Origin: a virus
IMG/VR virus record: IMGVR_UViG_3300010396_000097
Span: 1-24,756 of that record
Length of the DNA: 24,756 nt
Strand: one strand, 5' to 3'
Shown: one piece after another, positions 15,201-21,553 of the stretch
How positions within the stretch are numbered: position 1 is the first letter of the stretch
How the letters are laid out: each line of letters opens with the position of its first letter
Position numbers and translations under genes: made by a program
Notes under the pieces: model-generated
Database searches by the model: none
Told to the model about the DNA's origin: nothing
The model's input: the letters and a program-made list of their open reading frames with translations, nothing else

Positions 15201-15719
15201 CTGATCGAACTTGATTACGAAGGAAACTGGCGCATCCATAGCGGCGCCACTATTGGCACTTTGGCGACTTACTTTAATGACGCGTTTTATTGCGATTCGG
15301 CCAATGGAAATGTTTACAACGCTTTCAAACTATCTACCGATAATGGTACGCCGATTGTCTTTGATCTCCGCACGAAATGTTTCACGGCTGGCGATGACGA
15401 GCATTTATCAGTGGTGCGTAGCTGCCGCGTAAAGGGCGTCAATACTGGTACTACGATCCACGTTTATTATTCGATGGATAAGGGCGCCACTTGGAATGAA
15501 ATGCTCAATTCGAACGGGGTTACGGGGTACACGACTACGGTTGACGGCAGCGAGTTTAACGAGTATTTCGTGCCCGACTATAGCGCCGCAGCCCCGACCT
15601 CTGGCCTCACCGCGATATTCCGCGTCGTATCTAGTGATGCATTCGCGTGCTCTATCCTCAAAATTAGCCCGGAACTGCGCATCCGCAAGGGTAAAGCAAT
15701 CACCGAGGCGATGGCATGA
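12210..15719 (+). CDS. Large modular tail / DNA-stabilisation protein
   Basis: This 1169-residue protein is the largest in the window. The N-terminal part (about residues 1-430) resembles phage stabilisation or tail-hub proteins, with beta-propeller-like repeats such as DQYEAVFTSGQRLFVVNDAG, and ends with YYTNGSIVQYLSDYI. Inside it lies a fibronectin-like module, GSHTYKVTYVYYNGVEESNG to TTTTFSDT (about 178-256). The middle (about 545-880) is built of beta modules, one with AVYNDLGGLPGSS that recalls choice-of-anchor R domains; these could bind sugars. The C-terminal part returns to a style like the N-terminus. I chose the ATG at 12210, which overlaps the previous gene by 8 bases and has GGACGGG upstream; the reading frame upstream has no good site. 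Confidence 0.75.
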   Translation: MDKVKIDIPRKEDGKWGSYISKYPADSGKVQANMFTSGTRNVITSASGQAEKRSGGAIWNPNSTLSGAALDQYEAVFTSGQRLFVVNDAGTIKASTGNQLFTSIQSGFTNPSNFEFVTYQSRVYGCNGVDNPIVLDVATSYGGVPYTVNVAKTRAMGAQVPATACTASGPSAGGSVPVGSHTYKVTYVYYNGVEESNGNTASGVVAATTGNQTIALSSIPVGGYGVTGRNIYRDNNDGNYLLLTSINDNTTTTFSDTLALGSTPTPIPTTSGLPPVFKYVAFYLDRLFVIDVTGKNIIWSTAGQPDCFNPANAISGPQDDVMTAIYVFNGIPWVFGQHTTGQILGNTDGTFYYNPVSISTGCVDNRTIQTRSIVSVPTLLWLAATPNKGIYYTNGSIVQYLSDYIEDLTFNLAQISYLERQNTQASQVAFQGGTASAGIDLLSNPGTIQTINPEASYHTATQWATGVLSNLYQSGDTLQMPTLFAALLASGSLTGSATISGVNVTLPTGSSGSSENHGVAGTQNWNSDAVNTRYHSIMLAQMIIPNATGQITTVTLPSGFNMYASTVSGNFDITVAVYNDLGGLPGSSIGSQTFSLPGGFGADQPLSIPAATVNANVTSGTHYWIVVGITPITGAGQFDQMPFTSDTWSGGGNCLSFNGATWVTFGPPVNSTPRRMAAAYTLVRTPVASSGTWTSSVYDSHCTTVASGQKLTVAASYPAGCSVTVLVQGSTTGVGSWVTTDTLSNPNGTISLTGGNYRYWQVIYQLATTDNINVPTIGAPTLKFATTGAWVSPAILCTADITSLVALTQSVTLPAGTSSTIEVRTSPDASSWSSYSAVNLATPNVYAQIRVTMTTDSGNSVSPSLLSAVLDWAVTSNLISSAIDTGTTPAGWGIFQYSQVGTSGTVQFYFRSASSSGGLSSATFTPVSNGGFPTSSPLEFCQWKCVMTAAANNMPEVDSVTVNWLLSNGAIVRAASLFFNKSYYLSVAMQGSAHNDTLIELDYEGNWRIHSGATIGTLATYFNDAFYCDSANGNVYNAFKLSTDNGTPIVFDLRTKCFTAGDDEHLSVVRSCRVKGVNTGTTIHVYYSMDKGATWNEMLNSNGVTGYTTTVDGSEFNEYFVPDYSAAAPTSGLTAIFRVVSSDAFACSILKISPELRIRKGKAITEAMA

Positions 15720-15985
15720 TCTCCCAAGGCCTCCGCGTGGTGCCGCCGACTGACGGCGACAGTAAGCTAATAGACTTTTCAGGGATTATTCAACGTAACT
15801 TGGTTACTTTGTTTCAGGCTGGGCACACGCACGTCGGCCAAAATGGAGTTTTATCGGCGTTTCCGGCAAAGACCGACGGGCAAGTGGGCGACATATTGAT
15901 CGCGGTTGTATCCGGCTCGGCGTATTTGTGTTTTAAGGTTTCAAGTAGTCAATGGTACCGGCTAGGTCCGGCTACCGCGCTTTAA
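15716..15985 (+). CDS. Small virion protein linked to the large tail gene
   Basis: This 89-residue protein overlaps the large tail gene by 4 bases (ATGA). The sequence looks like an N-terminal helix (SKLIDFSGIIQRNLVTLFQA) followed by a beta-rich part (QVGDILIAVVSGSAYLCF and SSSQWYRL). A His pair (AGHTHVGQNG) lies in the middle. Such small proteins after tail genes are often virion components, with the ending recalling short phage repeats that describe a property of a sample (display strands). I do not recognise a family. Confidence 0.68.
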   Translation: MISQGLRVVPPTDGDSKLIDFSGIIQRNLVTLFQAGHTHVGQNGVLSAFPAKTDGQVGDILIAVVSGSAYLCFKVSSSQWYRLGPATAL

Positions 15986-15997
15986 GGAGAATTATTT

Positions 15998-16924
15998 ATG
16001 GGAAGTATAATTTCAGGGCTTATTGGTAGCAGCCAATCGCTGCCTACCGTTGATATTCAGGCGTTGCTAAATACGATCAACGCCAACAAACAGTATCAGC
16101 AAGGGATTATTAACCAATTGCCCGCGAACGTTCAGCAATTGATTAACCAATACCAGCAAGCCGGGACGAATAACGCCGCAACCCTACAAAATGGTATCGG
16201 CGGCGCGAATAACGCGCTACTTTCCGGGACCGCCAGTCTTTATGGCCCCGACTCTCCGGCGGCCCAGGCGCAAAAAGCTGCGAATACCCAAAGCATCTAT
16301 TCCACGGTGCCGGGCACCCAGAACGCGGTCCGTAACGCAATGGCGGCCACCGGCGGCCTATCGCGCGGCAATGCGGGCGTCCAATTAGCGCAACCGTACT
16401 TACAAGCGGCGCAACAAGCGGGCCAAGCGAACGCAAATGTGAACGCGCAGCAAACCGCCGCCGGGCAGAACGCCATGTCGCAAGCCCTGGCGAAGGTTCA
16501 ATCAATGGACGGGGCGATGTTTCAGCAATTGTACGGTATGTCGCAGCAACAAGCGCAGCAAATTCTTACAACGGGCAACCAGGCGCTTTCTACCCAATTA
16601 GCTGACCTCATCAATTCAAGCAATAACGCGACCAATCAGACGTTGGGCGCCGAGGGTATCGCGGTAAATAATGGGTATCAAAACGCGGTAACACGCAATA
16701 ATCAGCAAAATCAGATTTACTCCGGCCTCGCAAATACCGCGCTACAGGGCGCCGGGCTGGAAAATAGTTCGGGCGGCATGGCGTCAAGTATGCCCTCCTG
16801 GTTATCTTCGCTCATCGGTAACGATAGTGGCGGCGTAGCGGGTGCAATGGGCGCCCCCGGTGGTATGGATTCCGCAGGCTCTACGCTCCTGCCCGCCTCT
16901 CTTAGCCTTCTCGGAGGATTTTAA
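15998..16924 (+). CDS. Probable ejection (internal virion) protein A
   Basis: This 308-residue protein is extremely rich in Gln, Asn, Ala and Gly and is predicted mostly helical, with stretches such as QQLINQYQQAGTNNAATLQ and QAAQQAGQANANVNAQQTAA. The end is Gly/Ser/Met-rich and hydrophobic, closing with LLPASLSLLGGF. There is no signal peptide. Proteins with this composition after the tail genes of podoviruses are carried in the head and ejected ahead of the DNA to build a channel across the envelope. The ribosome site AAGGAGA (15984-15990) is strong. The class is likely; the exact partner role is inferred. Confidence 0.65.
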   Translation: MGSIISGLIGSSQSLPTVDIQALLNTINANKQYQQGIINQLPANVQQLINQYQQAGTNNAATLQNGIGGANNALLSGTASLYGPDSPAAQAQKAANTQSIYSTVPGTQNAVRNAMAATGGLSRGNAGVQLAQPYLQAAQQAGQANANVNAQQTAAGQNAMSQALAKVQSMDGAMFQQLYGMSQQQAQQILTTGNQALSTQLADLINSSNNATNQTLGAEGIAVNNGYQNAVTRNNQQNQIYSGLANTALQGAGLENSSGGMASSMPSWLSSLIGNDSGGVAGAMGAPGGMDSAGSTLLPASLSLLGGF

Positions 16925-16926
16925 TC

Positions 16927-18099
16927 ATGGCTGATAATTTCAATATCAATACAACGCAAGCGCAATCACTGGAAGCGGGCGGCCTAGACCCAAATTCCCC
17001 CGGCCAAACGCTTTGGGATTCCATGAATAAAAATCAATTGGCGCAGCAAGAACAGGCGCAATTGGTCCAGCAAGCTATAGAGAAATCTAAACAGGCGGGA
17101 ATTCAGACTCAGGAGGATCAAAGTAACCTCGACACCGGCGCGTATCAAGCAGGTAAAGGTTTGGTCCCGAAAGCGCAAGCTATCACCACACTTAAAGCGG
17201 GCTTAGATAATAGCTCTATCGACGATGATCAAAAAGCGAGCGTGCTACAGGACGCCGAGGATACTTGGCCGGAAGTGGTCAGCGCCGATGACGTGCACCG
17301 CATGATTACCGCGCTCCACGAGGGCCGCGTGACCAAATTAGGCGAGGGTCTACCTTTCCCCGCGACTGGCAAGGAAGTTGATGGCGACGGTAATCCATAT
17401 CCGAAAGGGACTATGATTCAAGATATCGTCGATAATGACGGTAATCATACCTTCGTCGAATCGAATACCCCTCCGGCGGTTATTAAGGCCGAGAATGGTA
17501 AGAATAAAGCTACCACAGACGATTTACGAGCATTCGGCAAGGAAATCTCCGGCCTCATGAAAACCCGTTTCGGCTCTACGGGTATGCTGGCTACCACGGT
17601 ATTTCGCGCCGACCGCGCTATAAATACGCTTACCTCGCAGCAAACGCTAACCAAACAGGATTTGGATAACGTTTCGACGGATATCGCGGCCATCTATCAA
17701 GGCGGCGTACCGGGCCAGTCGCAAGTTATCGAAAATGGTTATGGTACTAGTCTTACAAACCTTATGGATACGCTTAGGCATTATACCGGCGTACTTAGCG
17801 GGTTTGGTCTAAATCAAAAGGTTTTGAGCGATACCAAGGCCAAGCTATTGGGTGTTCTTACCGATATGCGAAACAGCGCCCTGGCGTCCTTGAAGCAGAT
17901 ATTTGAAGGATTAGTTTCACATTATCCGTCATTATCCGCCGACGATCCGGCGGTAGTGAAGATTATTGACGACGCGATGGCCGGGCTATCGTCTGGCATG
18001 ATAAACGCTGGCCGCCAAGTTATGCCGCCCACTGGCGCGCCCCCTGTCGCTGGTACAACCCCGCAAGGAGCGAATAATGACCCCCTCGGAATTCGCTAA
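16927..18099 (+). CDS. Probable ejection (internal virion) protein B
   Basis: This 390-residue protein has a Gln/Asn-rich helical N-terminus (about residues 1-70, including QLAQQEQAQLVQQAIEKSKQ), a compact middle (about 90-190) and a long helical C-terminal half (about 195-360). The tail is Pro/Gly/Ala-rich. It lies between two other Ala/Gln-rich proteins in one operon, with GGAGG at 16913-16917 and a 23-base overlap with the next gene. The context points to a set of three ejection proteins. No enzyme motif is visible, so a lytic transglycosylase role is not supported. Confidence 0.62.
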   Translation: MADNFNINTTQAQSLEAGGLDPNSPGQTLWDSMNKNQLAQQEQAQLVQQAIEKSKQAGIQTQEDQSNLDTGAYQAGKGLVPKAQAITTLKAGLDNSSIDDDQKASVLQDAEDTWPEVVSADDVHRMITALHEGRVTKLGEGLPFPATGKEVDGDGNPYPKGTMIQDIVDNDGNHTFVESNTPPAVIKAENGKNKATTDDLRAFGKEISGLMKTRFGSTGMLATTVFRADRAINTLTSQQTLTKQDLDNVSTDIAAIYQGGVPGQSQVIENGYGTSLTNLMDTLRHYTGVLSGFGLNQKVLSDTKAKLLGVLTDMRNSALASLKQIFEGLVSHYPSLSADDPAVVKIIDDAMAGLSSGMINAGRQVMPPTGAPPVAGTTPQGANNDPLGIR

Positions 18100-19267
18100 A
18101 TCTATTCGGGCAAAGCATCCCGGCACGTATGACGATATGGACGATGAGTCCTTGACGAGTGCTGTCCTAAAAAAGTACCCGCAATATAACGACCTAGTCA
18201 CAACGACCCCCGCCGGGTTTCCAGAGCCGCAAGTTTCGGATAACCCGTCCGCCGGCGCCGAAGTACCCGCCGAACAAAGGTTGCTTAACGCTGGCGACGC
18301 CCTCGCTAATGGTTATTTTACCGGGCAACTCGTCGGTGGCGGCCTCGGCTTAGCTGGTAAGGCAGCATCGGCTATCGGTGACGCTACTGGTATCAGCGAC
18401 GCAGCGGCCAAGGTTGGTGATATGGTAGGCAACGGCGCGGATGCGCTAAAAGCCCAAATTACCGGCAATACGCCGCGCGCGTTCGGTTATGCTCAAAACG
18501 CTGGTGCGACGCCTGAAGCCCGCGAGCTCGCTAATAGCGCGATTGATTTCGCCAATAAGCCGCAGCCGGAACTAGGCCAATTGGTTAGCGACGCCAGCCA
18601 GACGCCCGCGCCCGACGTTTCTACGTTCAATAATCCAATTAAAACTGGAATGTTCGGCGGCGACCCCGAGGCGATGCTGCAAACGGTTGAAACACAAAAA
18701 CAGGCGGTTGGAAAAGCCATAGAAAATACCCTGGCTAAATATGACGCTAATGGCTCCTATTACGATCCAACCGCGCTGAACAATCAAGTTAAAAGCATGA
18801 TGGAACGCGACGCAAACGGTCAAATTATGACCACTGGACCGCAGGGCGAGATTAACCAAGCGATTGATAAGGCTATCGCCGGTTTACGCGACTATTCGCA
18901 GGGCGACCCGATCAAATGGAGCGACGCCGCGCGAATCAAAACGCTGCTACAGGGCGACGCCTCGTTTGGGCAGCAAGGATTAACCCGCGCACAGCAAGCC
19001 TATGACGCCGTGGCGACGATGTTAAAGAACGATATCGACTCACAGGCCGCCAAAATGTTGCAAGAAAAGGGCGGCGCGGGCGATGTGCAATCTTACCAGC
19101 AATTGCGTGACGCCTATGGCAAGCTGGCGAGCCTGGGCGACTCATTGAACGTGGCGAGTAAGCGCCAATTTGCAAATAGCGCGATTCCGTGGTGGGTAAA
19201 AATGGGCGCGGGGGCGGCGTTAGGCTCTATGGGCGCCAGAGTGTTACATGGATTGACGGGGAATTGA
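18077..19267 (+). CDS. Probable ejection protein C with YDDMDDESL motif
   Basis: This 396-residue protein opens with FAKSIRAKHPGTYDDMDDES, then LTSAVLKKYPQY (about residues 6-38). This matches a repeated motif, roughly [IR]-x-K-[YH]-P-x-Y-D-D-[LM], that I know from phage internal and injection proteins. A Gly/Ala-rich hydrophobic segment follows (about 77-105), then a long helical body, and the end (PWWVKMGAGAALGSMGARVL) could enter a membrane. Such amphipathic ends suit a protein that crosses or lines the host envelope. It overlaps the previous gene by 23 bases and has AAGGAG at 18065-18070. Confidence 0.68.
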   Translation: MTPSEFAKSIRAKHPGTYDDMDDESLTSAVLKKYPQYNDLVTTTPAGFPEPQVSDNPSAGAEVPAEQRLLNAGDALANGYFTGQLVGGGLGLAGKAASAIGDATGISDAAAKVGDMVGNGADALKAQITGNTPRAFGYAQNAGATPEARELANSAIDFANKPQPELGQLVSDASQTPAPDVSTFNNPIKTGMFGGDPEAMLQTVETQKQAVGKAIENTLAKYDANGSYYDPTALNNQVKSMMERDANGQIMTTGPQGEINQAIDKAIAGLRDYSQGDPIKWSDAARIKTLLQGDASFGQQGLTRAQQAYDAVATMLKNDIDSQAAKMLQEKGGAGDVQSYQQLRDAYGKLASLGDSLNVASKRQFANSAIPWWVKMGAGAALGSMGARVLHGLTGN

Positions 19268-19268
19268 T

Positions 19269-19487
19269 ATGAAACTATCTACCAAGGAAAGAAACGCATT
19301 AAATACTAGTCAATTTGCCCTTCCGGGGCGCAAATACCCAATGTATGATGCAAACCACGCCCGCAACGCTTTAGCCCGCGCAAGCGAGTTCGCGTCGCCC
19401 GCCGAGAAAGCGCGCATCCGCGCCGCCGTACATCGTAAATTCCCTGGTATTGGCCGCGCGCATGCAATTGGGAAGGCGCTTCAATGA
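19269..19487 (+). CDS. DUF6582-like small phage protein
   Basis: This 72-residue basic protein shows the pattern KLSTKERNALNTSQFALPGR, then KYPMYDANHARNALARASEF, and ends with a short helix (EKARIRAAVHRKFPGI). This is the arrangement I associate with DUF6582 proteins of phages and some bacteria, whose function is unknown. It follows the ejection genes by one base and overlaps the holin-like gene by 4 bases (ATGA). GGGGA upstream gives a fair ribosome site. It is more likely a virion-associated or DNA-linked small protein than a lysis enzyme, but that is inference. Confidence 0.78.
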   Translation: MKLSTKERNALNTSQFALPGRKYPMYDANHARNALARASEFASPAEKARIRAAVHRKFPGIGRAHAIGKALQ

Positions 19488-19702
19488 AAATTGCTGATCG
19501 GGTAGATTTATTGGAAGCAAAGTTTATCAAGCATATTGAAGAATCGGGCGCAATTCGCGCCGATCTCGCGTGGCTGAAAAAAGCGTTCTGGACCCTCACA
19601 GTAGCAGTAATCACCGCAACCGTTACCCATTTCATCGTCCCCGGAGATTCCCATGTCAGAGCAAATATGCCCCAGGTGCCAGAAATCACGCTCAACCGCT
19701 AA
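19484..19702 (+). CDS. Holin-like small membrane protein
   Basis: This 72-residue protein has a short charged coiled coil (residues 4-30, DRVDLLEAKFIKHIEE), then one hydrophobic segment (about 33-53, FWTLTVAVITATVTHFIV) and a polar tail. The order of coiled coil then membrane span resembles XhlA-type hemolysin/holin helpers. It lies next to the DUF5675 candidate lysis gene. Holins form the membrane hole that starts lysis, but single-span proteins may be pinholins or regulators, so this is a suggestion. The ribosome site is AAGG at 19473-19476, and it overlaps the previous gene by 4 bases. Confidence 0.55.
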   Translation: MKIADRVDLLEAKFIKHIEESGAIRADLAWLKKAFWTLTVAVITATVTHFIVPGDSHVRANMPQVPEITLNR

Positions 19703-19874
19703 AAAAACAATGCCCGACCCCCATATAAAGGGCCGAGCATGGACGGTTGAGTATTGCCCGACATGCGGGTTTAATTTTGACATCGAGGAAGAAACCAATG
19801 CTCTTGCAGTTATCCCGCCGCCCGCCCCACGGAAACGCTTTGTTTGGGACCCTGAAAGTAAATGGGACCTTTGA
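19653..19874 (+). CDS. Small zinc-ribbon protein, out-of-frame with both neighbours
   Basis: This 73-residue protein has two C-x2-C pairs, CPRC (residues 6-9) and CPTC (35-38), the layout of a zinc ribbon. A Pro-rich, basic tail with WDPESKWDL follows. It overlaps the holin-like gene by 50 bases and the DUF5675 gene by 77 bases, each in another frame. The ribosome site GGAG (19643-19646) sits six bases before the ATG. Both cysteine pairs lie before the overlap with DUF5675, so the conserved fold is free of that constraint. Function is unknown; a regulatory role is possible. Confidence 0.6.
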   Translation: MSEQICPRCQKSRSTAKKTMPDPHIKGRAWTVEYCPTCGFNFDIEEETNALAVIPPPAPRKRFVWDPESKWDL

Positions 19875-20181
19875 ATGTTTTACGCTTGAAAATCAGGCCG
19901 TATGCATTCCAGCGGGTACATACCCCATATCCGCCTACTTCTCGCCTCATGCAAAACATCTTGTACCGTTGCTGCTAAATGTTCCTGGCAGAGACTACAT
20001 AGAAATGCATTGTGGGAATCTACCCTGTGACAGTCGGGGTTGTGTATTAGTGGGCCAGGGAAACACACAGGACACGTTAGAAAACTCACGCCTAGCATTT
20101 GACCACCTTTTCCCGCAAATTATGGATGCAATTCAGCGCCAAGAGCCGGTTTCGATTGAGATAGACAGTCCGCGCACTTAG
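19798..20181 (+). CDS. DUF5675-like protein, candidate lysis enzyme
   Basis: This 127-residue protein matches the pattern of DUF5675, a phage-associated family without an agreed function. Residues 15-70 contain FGTLKVNGTFECFTLEN, IPAGTYPI and LLLNVPGRDYIEMH. The next stretch holds H71 in MHCGN and C82 in DSRGCVLVGQG, which resembles the His and Ser-x-Gly-Cys motif of L,D-transpeptidase folds. A role in peptidoglycan cleavage is therefore possible, and no other lysozyme is visible in the window. I chose the ATG at 19798, with GAGGAAG at 19785-19791; an upstream TTG at 19747 has no such site. Being last in the rightward operon fits a lysis gene. Confidence 0.7.
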   Translation: MLLQLSRRPPHGNALFGTLKVNGTFECFTLENQAVCIPAGTYPISAYFSPHAKHLVPLLLNVPGRDYIEMHCGNLPCDSRGCVLVGQGNTQDTLENSRLAFDHLFPQIMDAIQRQEPVSIEIDSPRT

Positions 20182-20245
20182 ATTCTTTTGGCGCCTCGCC
20201 CTCGCAGTCCTTTAAGCATATATGGCAAAACCAATATATAGCCAT
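20120..20245 (-). CDS. Tiny zinc-knuckle protein (41 residues)
   Basis: This gene starts on the stop of the next one (TAATG) and encodes a peptide with a C4-like pattern: C7-x2-C10, C14, and C24-x2-C27. Cysteine spacing of this kind suits a mini zinc ribbon. Its last 62 bases overlap the 3' end of the DUF5675 gene on the other strand, so the rightward and leftward blocks meet tail to tail. There is no strong ribosome site; it must rely on translational coupling. Being last in the operon, it may be a non-functional tail of the transcript, hence the moderate confidence. Confidence 0.45.
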   Translation of the reverse strand: MAIYWFCHICLKDCEGEAPKESKCADCLSQSKPALGAELHP

Positions 20246-20352
20246 TAACGCCCCTTCGTGCAATCGCACCAGCACACTACCCCATCCTGCCTTTCACATA
20301 GCTTATGTAGCGCCGCGCGGCACATCGCGCACGCCGGGAATTCGCCCTCCAT
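20245..20352 (-). CDS. Tiny cysteine-rich protein (35 residues)
   Basis: The peptide opens MEGEFPACAMCRAALHKLC and later has VCWCDC, giving seven cysteines in 35 residues. The spacing (C8-x2-C11, C19, C27-x-C29-x-C31) suits a metal-bound knuckle. A very good ribosome site, GGGAGG, precedes the ATG, and the start shares one base with the stop of the previous gene (TAATG). The strong ribosome site makes this more than a chance reading frame. No family is recognised. As an early small protein it could act on the host, which is inference. Confidence 0.6.
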   Translation of the reverse strand: MEGEFPACAMCRAALHKLCERQDGVVCWCDCTKGR

Positions 20353-20561
20353 TAGATATCCTCCCTTTGCCAATATAGGCTATGCTTATTATCTTCCCAG
20401 TCTTTGCCCGCCGTTACGCCCTGGCTGAACGCCTCGTCGCGCGTTGCTTGCATATTCGCGGCTAGGCCAAGATCGTGCCCGAACGCGAACGCCAGATATA
20501 GCCACGATATAAGGCTTGTGGCCACAAAGGTAAAGAATATAACCAAGTCCGTGCGCGTCAT
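20352..20561 (-). CDS. Small membrane protein (69 residues)
   Basis: Residues 6-30 (LVIFFTFVATSLISWLYLAF) form one clear membrane segment, followed by a soluble, polar C-terminal half with DWEDNKHSLYWQ. The N-terminal MTRTD is short and polar, so the protein may sit with its tail in the periplasm or cytoplasm; the sequence does not settle this. It overlaps the previous gene by 4 bases (ATGA) and the next by 1 base. No family is recognised. It lies next to a second small membrane protein, and the two may work as a pair. Confidence 0.65.
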   Translation of the reverse strand: MTRTDLVIFFTFVATSLISWLYLAFAFGHDLGLAANMQATRDEAFSQGVTAGKDWEDNKHSLYWQREDI

Positions 20562-20719
20562 CGGTAGGCCCTACACTGTTCGCAAAGAGTAGTCATTTCC
20601 GCCGGCAGAGCCGCCTTCCAGAATGCCTGTTCGACCGCGCGACCGCCGTAGAACGCGACGGTGACACTAATGGCATATATACAGAGCGCCATAACCCACA
20701 GCCACAGGTCATTTTCCAT
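20558..20719 (-). CDS. Small membrane protein (53 residues)
   Basis: Residues 4-26 (LWLWVMALCIYAISVTVAFY) form a membrane segment, and the tail carries a C-x2-C pair (LCEQCRAYR). I chose the ATG at 20719, reading MENDLWLW; a longer frame upstream starts in basic sequence with no gain. Its start overlaps the preceding gene by 11 bases and its stop overlaps the next ATG by 4 bases. Together with its neighbour it makes two adjacent one-span proteins. The function is unknown. Confidence 0.6.
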   Translation of the reverse strand: MENDLWLWVMALCIYAISVTVAFYGGRAVEQAFWKAALPAEMTTLCEQCRAYR

Positions 20720-20954
20720 TGGTACACTTCCCGCACTTCCAACCGACCGTAGAAATCTCGTTAAGCGGCGCCGCAACGCCGATCATATGTCGTGGCTTAA
20801 AAATATATCTAATTCCATGGTTTATATGGTCCCGACTGTCTCGTTTCAACCGGGTAACTAGGCTAGAAAACGCCGGTTCTTTGAATACGTCCCCGTTATA
20901 GGCGATATATCCGCCGATTACGCCATCTACTCGCATGATTTTATTTTTTTCCAT
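20709..20954 (-). CDS. Unknown 81-residue early protein
   Basis: The sequence starts MEKNKIMRVDGVIGGYIAYN and looks like a small alpha/beta fold. It ends in WKCGKCTNGK, a C-x2-C knuckle. The ribosome site AAGGGGAA lies six bases before the ATG. It overlaps the gene before it by 14 bases and the gene after it by 11. No family is recognised. Because it is a well-packed operon member with a strong ribosome site, I accept it as a gene. Confidence 0.68.
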   Translation of the reverse strand: MEKNKIMRVDGVIGGYIAYNGDVFKEPAFSSLVTRLKRDSRDHINHGIRYIFKPRHMIGVAAPLNEISTVGWKCGKCTNGK

Positions 20955-21111
20955 GTAATTCCCCTTGGTACGAATTCCACAGCCACAATATTCCGCGCAG
21001 CGTGGTAGAAGTAAACGTATTACCGCCGCAGCGCATCATATAGACGCCGCTGGGTATAAACTCAATATCCGGCTTGTTCCCATGTACCCGACAGGCGGCG
21101 ATATCGGTCAT
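20941..21111 (-). CDS. Unknown 56-residue early protein
   Basis: The peptide starts MTDIAACRVHGNKPDIEFIP and continues with MMRCGGNTFTSTTLRGILWL. I chose the ATG at 21111 because AAGG lies seven bases upstream; a longer frame starts at 21147 with GAGG upstream and adds 12 residues. Either way it overlaps the 48-residue gene before it in another frame (50 or 86 bases). The CxxH and CGG elements may bind metal but are not a known pattern. No family is recognised. Confidence 0.55.
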   Translation of the reverse strand: MTDIAACRVHGNKPDIEFIPSGVYMMRCGGNTFTSTTLRGILWLWNSYQGELHGKK

Positions 21112-21208
21112 AGTGCGCCCTTCGTTCGATGACATATGCAATTCCATTTACCTCGACCATTTCGGCGGTATCGCCGCCCGGATACACAATGTAACCTATG
21201 CTCCTCAT
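21062..21208 (-). CDS. Unknown 48-residue early protein
   Basis: This short gene starts 3 bases after the stop of the previous one, and its ribosome site GGGGAG lies inside the end of that gene, nine bases before the ATG. The peptide begins MRSIGYIVYPGGDTAEMVEV, then has a basic helix (VIERRAHYDRYRRLSGTW). The composition looks like a real small beta-then-helix protein. It overlaps the next gene in a different frame. No family is recognised; nucleic-acid binding is possible from the Arg-rich helix but is inference. Confidence 0.55.
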   Translation of the reverse strand: MRSIGYIVYPGGDTAEMVEVNGIAYVIERRAHYDRYRRLSGTWEQAGY

Positions 21209-21211
21209 TTC

Positions 21212-21553
21212 TTATTGCTCCCCGGCTTGTGATACCCCGACTTGATTCCCATCCGCTCGTAATCCTTGATCCGCGTTGCTAGGCGTTTCGCCGCCTTCCG
21301 GCCCACTCGACTTGGCATTTATGGCCCCCGTTTGCTTTTCAATATCTTTCTTAATATCATCCTCGGTCATACCGTTTGGATACATGTCGTCTAGCTTGCG
21401 GCGCAGCGGGCGCAACGTTTTAATTAACACTTGGCGCTCGGCGCGGCTCATAAGCGTAAACATCATATAGACCATGTTAAACTTCTCTTGGCGTGTCGGC
21501 GCAACGCGCGATTTAGGTGTTATCTCTTTACCATCCGGTCCTAGTAAACTCAT
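21212..21553 (-). CDS. Unknown 113-residue early protein
   Basis: I chose the ATG at 21553 (MSLLGPDGKEI) because the very strong ribosome site AGGAGGAAGGGG lies upstream. A longer frame from a GTG at 21667 would have a basic, unlikely extension. The protein has a helical N-terminal half (about residues 15-75, with FNMVYMMFTLMSRAERQVLI and basic TLRPLRRKLDDMY) and a disordered Gly/Asn/Gln-rich tail. It overlaps the preceding 26-residue gene by 4 bases (ATGA). No family is recognised. Confidence 0.68.
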   Translation of the reverse strand: MSLLGPDGKEITPKSRVAPTRQEKFNMVYMMFTLMSRAERQVLIKTLRPLRRKLDDMYPNGMTEDDIKKDIEKQTGAINAKSSGPEGGETPSNADQGLRADGNQVGVSQAGEQ

